NCBI RefSeq assembly: GCF_021172045.1
Contig: NZ_CP087164.1
Span: 3,348,001 to 3,412,000, forward strand
Length of the DNA stretch: 64,000 nt
Direction of reading: 5' to 3'
DNA from: Capillimicrobium parvum
GTDB taxonomy: Bacteria > Actinomycetota > Thermoleophilia > Solirubrobacterales > Solirubrobacteraceae
Positions 7,841 to 16,113 of the stretch are shown piece after piece. The translations under genes and the position numbers were made by a program. Below the pieces are notes generated by a model. It saw only the letters and a program-made list of their open reading frames with translations, searched no databases and was not told the DNA's origin. The first letter of the stretch is position 1; every line of letters starts with the position of its first letter.

Positions 7841-8524
7841 TCAGGCGCTCATCGCGCCGTCGACGGTCAGGGTCGCTCCGTTGACGTAGCCGGCTTCCTC
7901 GGAGGCGAGGAACGAGACGGCGCTCGCCACCTCCTCCGGGGTGCCGACGCGGCCCGCGGGGATCGCGGACAGCAGGCCCTCGTCAACGTCCTTGGTCATG
8001 TCGGTCGCGATGAACCCGGGGGTCACCGCGTTGCAGGTGATGCCCTTGCGGGCCATCTCACGGGCGATCGTCTTCGTGAAGCCGACGAGGCCCGCCTTCG
8101 AGGCAGCGTAGTTCGCCTGGCCCGGGTTGCCGATCCGCGTCCCGACGACCGAGCTCACGTTGACGATGCGGCCGAAGCGGCGGCGCATCATCGGCGACAG
8201 GACGCGGCGGGTGCAGTGGAAGGCGCCGGTCAGGTTCGTCTGGAGGACCGCGTCCCAGTCGTCGTCGGACATGCGCAGGGCGAGGCCGTCGCGGGTGATG
8301 CCGGCGTTGTTGACGAGCACGAGGATCGGGCCGTGCTCCTCCTCGATGCGGGTGAACGCCGCGTCGACGCTGCCGGCGTCGCGCACGTCGCACTCGCTGC
8401 TCGAGAGCCCGACGACGTTGAGGCCGTCGCCGCGCAGGCGCTCGACGATGGCGGCGCCGATGCCCCGCCGCCCGCCGGTGACGACCGCGCAGGGACGGGT
8501 GGCGGTCGATTCACGCGCAGACAT
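7841..8524 (-). CDS. fabG: 3-oxoacyl-[ACP] reductase
   Basis: NADPH-dependent short-chain reductase of the elongation cycle, 227 residues from the chosen ATG at 8524. Features are the cofactor motif TGGRRGIGAAI (17-27), NNAG (72-75), catalytic Ser125, Tyr139 and Lys143 (NYAASKAG) and GFIATDMT near the C-terminus. A longer reading from 8602 would add a non-homologous, arginine-rich leader and overlap fabH heavily, so the shorter start is preferred. It overlaps the 3' end of fabH by 14 bases. Its position between fabH and acpP supports a dedicated fatty-acid role over generic SDR activity. Confidence 0.93.
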   Translation of the reverse strand: MSARESTATRPCAVVTGGRRGIGAAIVERLRGDGLNVVGLSSSECDVRDAGSVDAAFTRIEEEHGPILVLVNNAGITRDGLALRMSDDDWDAVLQTNLTGAFHCTRRVLSPMMRRRFGRIVNVSSVVGTRIGNPGQANYAASKAGLVGFTKTIAREMARKGITCNAVTPGFIATDMTKDVDEGLLSAIPAGRVGTPEEVASAVSFLASEEAGYVNGATLTVDGAMSA

Positions 8525-9545
8525 GCACGCGCTCCTTCCAGCGCACGACGCCCGCGCTCCAGACGAAGCCGGCGCCGAACGCCGACATGAGGACGTTCGC
8601 ACCGGGCCGCAGGCGGCCGTCGCCCTCCGCGCGCTGCAGCGCCAGCGGGATCGTCGCCGACGACGTGTTCGCGCAGCGGTCGATGTCGAAGACGACGCGC
8701 TCGCGCCCCAGTCCGAGCTCGGCCGCGGTGGTCTCGATGATGCGGGCGTTGGCCTGGTGGGCGACGAACAGGTCGACGTCGTCGATCGTCAGGCCGGCGG
8801 CGGCGAGCGCCTCGCCGGTGGCGTCGACCATCCGGGCGATCGCGTGCCGGTAGACGGTCGGGCCGGCCATGCGCAGCATGCGCTCGTCGGTCTCGGCGTA
8901 GAGCGCCTCGCCCTGTGAGGGGTCGCTGCCGCTGACGAACCGCGCGACGCCGAGCTCGAGCTCGCCGCCGGCGACCACCACGGCGCCGGCGCCGTCGCCG
9001 AACAGCACGGCCGTGCCGCGGTCGTCGTGGTCGGTGATGCGCGACAGGGCCTCGGCGCCGCAGACGAGCACGACGCCCGCGCGGCCGCTCTCGACGAACG
9101 CGGCCGCCTCGTCGAGCGCGACGAGGAAGCCGGCGCAGGCGGCATTGAGGTCGACCGCCGCGGTGGCCGGCCCGCAGCCCAGCAGCTCGGCGACCATCGG
9201 CGCGAGGCCGGGCGTGAGGCGGTCGGGAGTGATGGTGGAGACGATGATCCGGTCGACCTCGGACGGGTCGCGCCCGGCGTCGGCCAGCGCGGCGACGCAG
9301 GCCTCGGCGGCCAGCGGCGCGAGGCTCTCCTCCGGAGCGAGCCAGTACCGCGTGTGAATCCCGGTGCGCTTGACGATCCAGTTGTGGTCCGTGTCGAGGC
9401 GCTCGGCGAGGTCGTCGTTGGTGACGACGCGGCCGGGCAGCGCGGCGCCGAGGCCGAAGATGCCGGCGCGGGTCTGCGGGCGGTGGACGGCAGGGCGGGC
9501 GCGTCGGGTGTACGGGACGAGGTCGGGGACGGTCGTGGCGGTCAT
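8511..9545 (-). CDS. fabH: Beta-ketoacyl-[ACP] synthase III
   Basis: Initiates fatty-acid synthesis by condensing an acyl-CoA primer with malonyl-ACP. The 344-residue protein has the Cys137-His262-Asn292 triad in NAACAGFLV, VAHQANARI and RCANTSSATIP. About 25 extra residues precede the usual N-terminus and are rich in Arg and Pro. The ATG shares one base with the fabD TGA (TGATG). The family call is firm. Whether it prefers straight or branched primers, which sets iso/anteiso content, cannot be read directly. Confidence 0.94.
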   Translation of the reverse strand: MTATTVPDLVPYTRRARPAVHRPQTRAGIFGLGAALPGRVVTNDDLAERLDTDHNWIVKRTGIHTRYWLAPEESLAPLAAEACVAALADAGRDPSEVDRIIVSTITPDRLTPGLAPMVAELLGCGPATAAVDLNAACAGFLVALDEAAAFVESGRAGVVLVCGAEALSRITDHDDRGTAVLFGDGAGAVVVAGGELELGVARFVSGSDPSQGEALYAETDERMLRMAGPTVYRHAIARMVDATGEALAAAGLTIDDVDLFVAHQANARIIETTAAELGLGRERVVFDIDRCANTSSATIPLALQRAEGDGRLRPGANVLMSAFGAGFVWSAGVVRWKERVHVCA

Positions 9546-10354
9546 CAGGCCGTGACCTCGCTCGCTCGCAGGATGCGCTTGATCAGGCCGCTGAGCACGC
9601 GTCCCGGCCCCAGCTCGACGAACTCCTCGACGCCCAGGCCGCGCAGGGCGACAACGGTCTCGCGCCAGCGCACCGGACTGAGCAGGTTCTCGACGAGCTC
9701 GGCGCGGATGTCGCCGAACGCCGCCGCGGTGCCGTTGGAGATGACGGGGAACCGGGGGGCGCGCACCTCGACGGCTTCGAGGGCGCGCGCGAGCTCCTGC
9801 GCGGCGGGCGCCATCAGCGGCGAGTGAAACGCGCCGGACACGTCGAGGCGCCGGGTGCGCAGTCCGGATGCGTCGACGGCCTCGATGCCCGCGACCGGGC
9901 CCGAGAGCACGAGCTGCCCGGGCGCGTTGTCGTTGGCGATCGTGAGGCCGTGCTCGTGGGCGGTGGCCCGTACCGCGGCATCGTCCTCGCCGAGCACGGC
10001 GACCATCGAGCCGGCACGCTCCTCGCCGGCGCGGGCCATCGCATCGCCACGGAGGGCGACGAGCCGCAGCGCGGCGTCGAAGTCGAGCGCCCCGGACGCG
10101 ACGAGCGCCGCGTACTCGCCGAGCGAGTGGCCGGCGGCGGCCACGGGCGCGGCAATGCCGCTGCGCTCCCACCCCACGACGGAGCACAGGAAGAGGGCGG
10201 GCTGCTGGAAGCGGGTTCCCTCGTCGAGCCGGGCGAACGGATCGAAGCCGAGCACCTCGAGCCCGTGCACGAACAGCGGGTCGTCCCGCAGTCCTTCGTC
10301 CATGCCGTCTTCGTGGGAGCCCTGTCCGGGAAAGATGATCGCGACACTGGGCAC
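9545..10354 (-). CDS. fabD: Malonyl-CoA:ACP transacylase
   Basis: Loads malonate onto acyl carrier protein. The 269-residue protein from the GTG at 10354 begins VPSVAIIFPGQGSHEDGM, the standard transacylase opening. The nucleophile is Ser77 in GHSLGEYAAL, and the second catalytic His lies in SGAFHSPLM. A start further upstream is possible in frame but would read through a perfect inverted repeat and lacks homology. It is the first gene of the fabD-fabH-fabG-acpP-fabF-accD operon, and the short upstream gap probably holds the operon's promoter and operator. Confidence 0.93.
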   Translation of the reverse strand: MPSVAIIFPGQGSHEDGMDEGLRDDPLFVHGLEVLGFDPFARLDEGTRFQQPALFLCSVVGWERSGIAAPVAAAGHSLGEYAALVASGALDFDAALRLVALRGDAMARAGEERAGSMVAVLGEDDAAVRATAHEHGLTIANDNAPGQLVLSGPVAGIEAVDASGLRTRRLDVSGAFHSPLMAPAAQELARALEAVEVRAPRFPVISNGTAAAFGDIRAELVENLLSPVRWRETVVALRGLGVEEFVELGPGRVLSGLIKRILRASEVTA

Positions 10355-10394
10355 GTTGGGCCATCCAACACCGCCCAACCGTGAGGGGGACACG

Positions 10395-10418
10395 CATTCG
10401 ACGCTCTGGCGTCGAATG
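10395..10418. promoter_or_regulatory. Perfect 10-bp inverted repeat upstream of the fatty-acid operon
   Basis: CATTCGACGC and its exact reverse complement are separated by TCTG. The repeat lies 41 bases upstream of the fabD start and 34 bases past the potassium-channel stop. No T-run follows on the minus strand, so a terminator is less likely than an operator for a fatty-acid regulator. Confidence 0.5.
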
Positions 10419-10451
10419 TCGAGCGGTGGTCGGCGCCCTTCGACGCCGGCG

Positions 10452-11204
10452 TTATGTCTCCTGCCGCGAAACGCCAAGATCCTCGCGCAGCGCGGCCAGT
10501 TCCGCGCGTAGGTCCCGGATCTCGCCGTGCAGCACGGCCAGGCTCGGCTGGCCGCCCTCCTGCGCGCCGTCGTCGCCGGTGCTGCCGGCGACGAAGCGCT
10601 GCGATGCGGCGCCGACCAGCAGCGCGGCGGTGCCGATCCCGGTGACCATGACGATCACCGCCACCGCCCGGCCCGCTTCGGTGTGCGGGACGATGTCGCC
10701 GTAGCCGACGGTCGTCACCGTGACGATCGCCCACCAGATGCCGCTCTCGATCGACAGGTGCTGGGCGCTGCGCTCGACCGCGGTGAAGATGATCCCGCCG
10801 CCGACGACGACGATCGCCAGGACCGCACCCGCGTACACGAGGCCCTGGGTCGAGAACAGCCGCTTGGCGTGGTGGGCGGCGCCGAGCAGGGCACCCAGGC
10901 GCAGCAACCGGAACATCTGCAGGCCGGCGGGCGCGAACGGCGTGGTGAAGACCACGATGATCGGCAGCACCGGGTTGGCCTTCAGGGCCTTCCAGGGGGA
11001 CGGCGCGCGGACCAGGACCACGATCAGGACGATCAGGAAGACCGACCACACCGTCCAGTTGAGGACCCTCGCGAAGACGTCGAGCCAGTGCGGCAGTCCG
11101 ATGACGACGTCGAGCAGGACGCTGGGGACGGTCAGCAGGGCGGCGACGAGCGAGAGGGTGCGCAGCCACGGGGGGACCAGCGCTTCGAAGTCCACCTCGT
11201 TCAC
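10452..11204 (-). CDS. Six-helix voltage-gated-type potassium channel
   Basis: A 250-residue membrane protein with hydrophobic segments near residues 15-37, 45-65, 78-94 and 121-143. An S4-like positively charged stretch (LQMFRLLRLG, about 95-104) precedes the pore helix and the selectivity filter TTVGYGD (164-170), followed by a last helix near 180-200. The C-terminus is a short coiled coil (EIRDLRAELAALREDLG). It should form K+-selective tetramers in the inner membrane. The start is one of several in-frame GTGs; 11204 is chosen because it follows the end of the downstream-facing terminator and fits the first helix. It is unrelated to the fatty-acid genes that follow. Confidence 0.88.
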   Translation of the reverse strand: MNEVDFEALVPPWLRTLSLVAALLTVPSVLLDVVIGLPHWLDVFARVLNWTVWSVFLIVLIVVLVRAPSPWKALKANPVLPIIVVFTTPFAPAGLQMFRLLRLGALLGAAHHAKRLFSTQGLVYAGAVLAIVVVGGGIIFTAVERSAQHLSIESGIWWAIVTVTTVGYGDIVPHTEAGRAVAVIVMVTGIGTAALLVGAASQRFVAGSTGDDGAQEGGQPSLAVLHGEIRDLRAELAALREDLGVSRQET

Positions 11205-11240
11205 GCCCTGCACCGTATGCAACGAAGGGGACGGGACGAC

Positions 11241-11272
11241 GGCGACCCCGGCCGCGTCAGGCCGGGGTCGCC
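11241..11272 (-). terminator. Strong GC hairpin downstream of the PKD gene
   Basis: A perfect 13-bp stem (GGCGACCCCGGCC and its complement) encloses a 6-base loop, 57 bases after the PKD-protein stop on the minus strand. The following minus-strand sequence is only moderately T-rich. It probably separates the PKD gene from the potassium channel. Confidence 0.6.
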
Positions 11273-11329
11273 GCGGGGTCTGCCGGTCCCGCGCCGGCAC
11301 CCCACCCGCGGAGAGCGCTCCCGTCGCTC

Positions 11330-12688
11330 TCAGCGCTTGATGGTCACCGTGGCACTGCTCGAGCCGACGTTGCCGGCCGCGTCGGCGGCGACGCTCAGGG
11401 CGGTCGCGCGCAGCTTCCCGGCCTTGTTGACCGTGCGCCTGTCCACCCGGCCGAGGCGGAAGGTCAGCGACTTCGACGCGCCGCCCTTCAGCGCGAACGC
11501 CTTGCTGCCGAGCGAGCTGGTCCGGGCGCCGTGCCTGGCCCGCAGGGTCACCTGGCCGGCGCACGTGCTCTCGCTCTTCGGGCAGGCGACGCGCAGCTTG
11601 ACCTGGCCGCCGCGCGACATGTGCACCGAGCGCTTGACGATGCGCATCCTCGGGGCCTTCGCGTCGATCGCCAGGACCGCGGGCGCGGGGTCGACCGTCA
11701 CGGCGTGGGTCACGACGTCCTGGACGCCGTGGTCGTCGGTGACGCGCAGGCGCACCTGCACGGTGCCGGGCGTGGCGTAGACCTTGCCGGCCCGCGGGGA
11801 GGCGAGCGTGTCGGTCTCGAACGTGCCGTCGCCGTCGAGGTCCCAGGCGTAGTCGGCGATCGCGCCGTCGTCGCCCGAGCCGGAGCCGTCGAACTGGACG
11901 GGCGCGCCCGCGACCGGCGCGGCGGGTGCGAACGCGAACGCGGCGGTCGGCGCGCGGTGCACGACGACGCCGGCGCTCGCGGTCGAGCTCGCGCCGTAGA
12001 TGTCGGTGACCTTGACCTTCAGCGTGCGGGTGCCGAGGGTGGTGAAGGACGCCGAGGCGGTCGGCGTGGTGCCGTTGGCCGTCTCGAACGTGCCGTCGCC
12101 GTCGAGGTCGAACTCGTACTTGGCGATGCCGTTGTCGTCCGTGGAGCCCGCGGCGCTGAGCGCGACCGACTGGCCGAGCAGCGCCGTGCCGGGCGTCGCC
12201 GCCAGCCTGGCCACCGGCGGGCGGTGGACCAGCAGCTGGTGGGAGGCGATGCGCTTGGCGCCGCCCGTGTCGGTGACGCGCAGCTTGATCGTCGTCGTGC
12301 CCGCCGTGCCGTAGCGCCGGCTCGTCGTCGGGGCCGCGCCGTGCGTCTCGTACGTGCCGTTGCCGTCGAGGTCCCAGGCGTAGTCGGCGATGCCGTCGTC
12401 GTCGGTCGAGGCCGAGGCGTCGAAGCTGACGAGCGGCCCGAGCTGGAGCGCCTTGACCGGCCCGATCCCGCCGACCGGGTCGAGCACCCGCAGGCTGTTG
12501 AGCAGCGCCGGGTTCGGCGAGATGCTGAAGCGCGGGACCGGCGGCTGGTTGGGCGGCGGCGGCGGGGTCCCGCCCCCACCGCCGACGGGGATCGCCGTAG
12601 CCGGTGAAGCGGCGGCCAGCAGCGCGCCGCCGGCGAGCAGGACGCCGAGCGGAGCGCGGCGGGAGAAGCGGTGGGTGCGGATGGACAT
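11330..12688 (-). CDS. Secreted protein with three PKD domains
   Basis: A 452-residue exported protein. Residues 1-32 are a signal peptide (RRAPLGVLLAGGALLAAASP), followed by a Gly/Pro spacer. Three PKD repeats cover about 46-155, 158-245 and 248-340, each with a D-x-DG(D/N)GT(Y/F)ET calcium-site-like stretch and a closing (V/I)TD segment. The last 100 residues (about 355-452) are a basic beta-rich domain with two cysteines, seen in many secreted proteins of this group. GGAGG lies 5 bases before the ATG. Its likely role is a surface or matrix adhesin; no catalytic domain is visible. Confidence 0.82.
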   Translation of the reverse strand: MSIRTHRFSRRAPLGVLLAGGALLAAASPATAIPVGGGGGTPPPPPNQPPVPRFSISPNPALLNSLRVLDPVGGIGPVKALQLGPLVSFDASASTDDDGIADYAWDLDGNGTYETHGAAPTTSRRYGTAGTTTIKLRVTDTGGAKRIASHQLLVHRPPVARLAATPGTALLGQSVALSAAGSTDDNGIAKYEFDLDGDGTFETANGTTPTASASFTTLGTRTLKVKVTDIYGASSTASAGVVVHRAPTAAFAFAPAAPVAGAPVQFDGSGSGDDGAIADYAWDLDGDGTFETDTLASPRAGKVYATPGTVQVRLRVTDDHGVQDVVTHAVTVDPAPAVLAIDAKAPRMRIVKRSVHMSRGGQVKLRVACPKSESTCAGQVTLRARHGARTSSLGSKAFALKGGASKSLTFRLGRVDRRTVNKAGKLRATALSVAADAAGNVGSSSATVTIKR

Positions 12689-12722
12689 GGGTGCCTCCGA
12701 GGGGGTCGTTTGGTCCTCGGGA

Positions 12723-12742
12723 GCGACCGTACGAGCGGTCGC
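12723..12742. terminator. Hairpin in the gap upstream of the PKD gene
   Basis: GCGACCG and CGGTCGC form a 7-bp stem with a 6-base loop, 66 bases after the stop of the membrane protein ending at 12809. It may terminate the SBP56 operon or serve as an operator for the PKD gene. There is no T-tract. Confidence 0.3.
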
Positions 12743-12808
12743 CGCACGCGTCCGTCGAGCGCGTGACGGCGGTTCTGTCAGGTCCGCGACACAGCGCGCG
12801 GGGCGGGT

Positions 12809-13459
12809 CTACGTGAAGAACGTCACGACGCCGGCCACGATGAACGCGCCCGCCCACAGCCAGTCGAGGTTCAGCCACGTCTTGCGCAGCAGCGCGGTGC
12901 CGAAGCGGTCGTAGACGACGAGCGAGATCGCGCCCATCACGGCGAGCATCGCGGCGACGTGGACCGATACGGCGAGAACGGTCGTGATGACCGACAGCCC
13001 GCCGACGTCGACGTGGCCGAGGGTCTGCCCGCCGTCCGCCGTCGCGTCCGCCGCGCCGACCCCGATGAGGATCGGCGCGACCATCAGCCCGGCGCCGTGC
13101 GCGCTCGACATCAGGAACGACCACCACGTCAGCTCGCCGCGGTTGACACGCATCCGCGTCCAGCGCGGGTGGGCGCGCGGCCGCGCGAACCGGAACAGCC
13201 CGAACCCGACGAGGACGCCGCCGGCGACCATGTGCAGGATCGACTGGTCCGTGACCACGCCGAGGCCGAGCACGAGCGCCGCCACGACCGCGATCGAGGC
13301 CTCATGGCCGATCGCGATCGGCACCAGCGCCCGCTTGACCGAGCGCCGGTCGCCGTCCTGCATGCCGAGGCCGACCGCGAACAGCCAGCCCATCGCCGGG
13401 TTCAGGCCGTGGTAGGCCCCGAGCAGCGCGACGAGGATCCAGGGCCAGGCGCCGTGCAT
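12809..13459 (-). CDS. Polytopic membrane protein linked to SBP56
   Basis: A 216-residue protein with about six hydrophobic spans. Conserved-looking polar positions inside membrane segments include HGLNPAMGW near the N-terminus, GHEAS in the second span and SSAHGAG in the middle. His residues beside small residues recall NicO/RcnA- or UreH-like metal or sulfur transporters, but I cannot place the family with confidence. It begins 27 bases after the SBP56 stop and is the last gene of that operon. A transport or metal-supply role for SBP56 is inference from context. Confidence 0.6.
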   Translation of the reverse strand: MHGAWPWILVALLGAYHGLNPAMGWLFAVGLGMQDGDRRSVKRALVPIAIGHEASIAVVAALVLGLGVVTDQSILHMVAGGVLVGFGLFRFARPRAHPRWTRMRVNRGELTWWSFLMSSAHGAGLMVAPILIGVGAADATADGGQTLGHVDVGGLSVITTVLAVSVHVAAMLAVMGAISLVVYDRFGTALLRKTWLNLDWLWAGAFIVAGVVTFFT

Positions 13460-13486
13460 CTCGACCCCAGCCTACGCCGGACGCGC

Positions 13487-14881
13487 TCAGTCCGGGAAGC
13501 AGTAGCTGTCGCTCGAGGCGTCGCCGCCCTCCAGGCGCACCTGGTGCGGGCGCTCCCCGTGGAACTCGAGGAAGAAGTCCGGATCGAGCCGGAAGTCGCC
13601 CTCGGCGTCGAGCTTGACCATCCACCCGTCGATGCCCTCGGGGTAGAACTGCTCGTCCCAGGCCGCGTACAGCGAGTTCGTGAGGTAGATGCGCTTGCCG
13701 TCGCGCGAGACCTCGACCATCTGCGGGCCGCCCTTCAGCGCCCCCGCGGCCGGGTGCGCGGTGCGCTCGACGATGCCGCCCAGCCGCACGGAGCCCGTCT
13801 CGCGCGGGTTGTCGGGATCGGTCACGTCGTAGCGCTTGATCTCCCCCGTCCCCCAGCAGGAGACGAACAGCGCCGAGTCGTCGACCGAGAGCGCGATGTC
13901 GGTGACGAGCGGCGGCACCGCGCCGAACGGCTGCAGCAGCGGCGGCAGCTGATCGGCCTCCGCCGGCTCGGCCGGGATCGAGATGACCTTCTTCGCGCTG
14001 ACCGTGCCGTCGTCCGCGCGGCGCCACAGGAACACCGACGCCGACAGGTCGGCGGTCGACGTGACCACGCCGACGAAGCCGTACGCGTTGCGCGGGTTGT
14101 GGGCGGGGCGCAGCTCGAGCACCATCTGGTGCTCGGCGCCGAGGTCGACGGCCTGGACGTGCTTGCGCTTCTTCCAGTCCCAGACGTGGAGCTGGTGGCC
14201 GTACTTGTTGCCGAGCAGCAGCTCGCCGATCAGGCCGTCCTCGACCATGTTCGGCGTCCCCCACTCGCTGGTGACGATCGTGTCGTAGGCGATGTGCCAC
14301 CAGAAGTCGTAGGCCAGCTCCTGCGGCCCGCGGTCCTGCTCCCAGGCGCTCTTGACGGAGAAGTTCTCGTGGTCGAGCAGGAAGATCCCGCCGGGACCGT
14401 CGCCGTCGGGCGCGCCGAGTGCGCTGACGTAGATCCCGTCGGGGCCGCAGTGGATCGTGTGCGGACGGCTGTAGCCGGCCTTGCGGGCGATCTCGTCGGC
14501 CTCGACGACCTTCTCGAGCTTCGGCTGGCGCGGGTCGCCCTTGACGTCGACGACGTGCAGGCGCGACGACCGCAGGCCGGGGATCAGCAGGTAGCGCCGC
14601 TCGACGTGCGGGTGCGCGGCCCACGGGCACAGCGCGGACGAGCAGGCGTTCCACCCGAAGTGGTGCAGCTCATCGCCGATCTCGGGCATGTCCAGCCGTC
14701 CCACGACGGTGCCGTAGCTCGACGAGGACGGATCGAGGTCGACGACGCACAGCGCGTCGGGCGCCTTGTCGCCGTTCGTGCCCGTGTTCAGCGTGACGAC
14801 GTAGCCGAGGGTCTCCGGCGGCGCGGCAGCCGCCTCGCCCGGGCTGGCGTGGAAGGTGGGATCCGGCTTGAGGAGGGCCAT
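13487..14881 (-). CDS. SBP56-family protein (selenium-binding protein / methanethiol oxidase)
   Basis: A 464-residue beta-propeller protein of the SBP56 family. Characteristic segments are YVVTLNTGTNGDKAPDALCV near the N-terminus, DELHHFGWNACSS with the conserved Cys, RPHTIHCGPDGIYVSALG, SEWGTPNM and GAEHQMVLELRPAHNP. Characterised members oxidise methanethiol to formaldehyde, sulfide and peroxide and bind copper; the human homologue binds selenium. No signal peptide is visible, so it should be cytosolic, unlike some periplasmic bacterial enzymes. It lies between an MFS exporter (10-base gap) and the membrane protein. The family call is firm; activity is inferred. Confidence 0.9.
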   Translation of the reverse strand: MALLKPDPTFHASPGEAAAAPPETLGYVVTLNTGTNGDKAPDALCVVDLDPSSSSYGTVVGRLDMPEIGDELHHFGWNACSSALCPWAAHPHVERRYLLIPGLRSSRLHVVDVKGDPRQPKLEKVVEADEIARKAGYSRPHTIHCGPDGIYVSALGAPDGDGPGGIFLLDHENFSVKSAWEQDRGPQELAYDFWWHIAYDTIVTSEWGTPNMVEDGLIGELLLGNKYGHQLHVWDWKKRKHVQAVDLGAEHQMVLELRPAHNPRNAYGFVGVVTSTADLSASVFLWRRADDGTVSAKKVISIPAEPAEADQLPPLLQPFGAVPPLVTDIALSVDDSALFVSCWGTGEIKRYDVTDPDNPRETGSVRLGGIVERTAHPAAGALKGGPQMVEVSRDGKRIYLTNSLYAAWDEQFYPEGIDGWMVKLDAEGDFRLDPDFFLEFHGERPHQVRLEGGDASSDSYCFPD

Positions 14882-14891
14882 GTGTCAAAAC

Positions 14892-16094
14892 CTACTCAGC
14901 CGATGCGGTTTTGACCACGTTCGCCGCCGTACCGGCGATCGTCAGCGCCGCGAGCGCGGCGGTGACCGCCGCGATGACGTGCAGCCCCGCGCCGTCGACC
15001 GCGTCGGCGAACGCCACCCCCATGATCACGGTGGCGAGGATCGCGCCGAGGTAGCGGCACGTCTGGAACAGGCCGCCCGCGGCGCCCATCTGTCCCTCGG
15101 GCGCCCCCTGGTACAGGCCGGTCTGCAGCCCGAGGTTCGCGAATCCCAGGCCCGCGCCGAGCACCGCCCCCGCCGCCGCCACGACCGCCAACGGCGTGCC
15201 GGGCCCGTACGTCAGCATCGGGGCCGAGCCGACCACCACGAGCGCCGCACCGACGATCACCGCGGGTTCCGCCCCGACCGCGCGGATGAAGCGGGCGGCG
15301 ACCGGCGTCGCGATCATGCCGAGCGCCGCGACCGGTGCGACGACCAGCCCGACCGCGCTCGACTCCAGGCCGCGCGCCTCCTCGAGCCACACGGGCAGCC
15401 CGAGCACCACGCCGTAGAACGCGAGCGTCACGGCGACGAAGCGGGCGTAGACGCCGCGCAGCGTGGGCAGGGCGAGCAGCGTGACGGTGCGCCGCCGGTC
15501 GTGCGCGCCGGCGTGATGGGTCCCCGGCACCGCCGGCAGCCACACGCGCGCGAGGACGATCCCCGCGAGGGCGAGCGGCACGTTGACGAGGAAGATCGCC
15601 TCCCACCCGGCCACCGCGACGGCGATCCCGCCGACCACCGGCCCGAGGGCCGCCATCCCGTTCGCGGCGATCGACAGCGCGCCGAGCGTGCCGGTCGGCG
15701 CCGGGCCCTCCCCCGCGACCGCCCGGACCATCGCCAGGCCGGCCGGGAACGCCGCGGCGGTGCCGAACGCGAGCACCATCCGCGCCAGCACGAGCCACGG
15801 CAGCGACGGGGCGAGCGGCGCGACGAGGCTCGCCACCACCACGATCGACAGCCCGCCGACGAACACGCGCCGCGGGCCGAAGCGGTCCGCGAGGCGGCCC
15901 ATCGCCGGCTGGCCGAACGCCCCGACGACGTAGAACGCGATGACGAGCGACCCCGCCGCGGCCAGCGTCACGTCGAAGTGCCGGCTGACGTCGACCAGGG
16001 CCAGCGCGATGATCGACGAGTTCAGCGGGTTCAGCGTCGTGCCGAGCATCACGGTCCCGACGATCCGGGCCGGGACGCGCGGCGCGGCGCTCAT
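14892..16094 (-). CDS. MFS transporter (EmrB/QacA-like drug efflux type)
   Basis: A 400-residue integral membrane protein with about 12 spans. The N-terminal motif GTTLNPLNSSIIALAL and loop motif GRLADRFGPRRVF (MFS motif A) identify the proton-coupled efflux branch, and the GGIAVAVAGWEAIFLVN segment resembles motif C and its flank. It lies 19 bases after acetoacetyl-CoA synthetase and 10 bases before SBP56 in one transcript, so the substrate may be a metabolite of that pathway instead of a drug. The substrate is unknown. Confidence 0.88.
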   Translation of the reverse strand: MSAAPRVPARIVGTVMLGTTLNPLNSSIIALALVDVSRHFDVTLAAAGSLVIAFYVVGAFGQPAMGRLADRFGPRRVFVGGLSIVVVASLVAPLAPSLPWLVLARMVLAFGTAAAFPAGLAMVRAVAGEGPAPTGTLGALSIAANGMAALGPVVGGIAVAVAGWEAIFLVNVPLALAGIVLARVWLPAVPGTHHAGAHDRRRTVTLLALPTLRGVYARFVAVTLAFYGVVLGLPVWLEEARGLESSAVGLVVAPVAALGMIATPVAARFIRAVGAEPAVIVGAALVVVGSAPMLTYGPGTPLAVVAAAGAVLGAGLGFANLGLQTGLYQGAPEGQMGAAGGLFQTCRYLGAILATVIMGVAFADAVDGAGLHVIAAVTAALAALTIAGTAANVVKTASAE

Positions 16095-16113
16095 GTCACG
16101 GGCGCGGCGGCGC

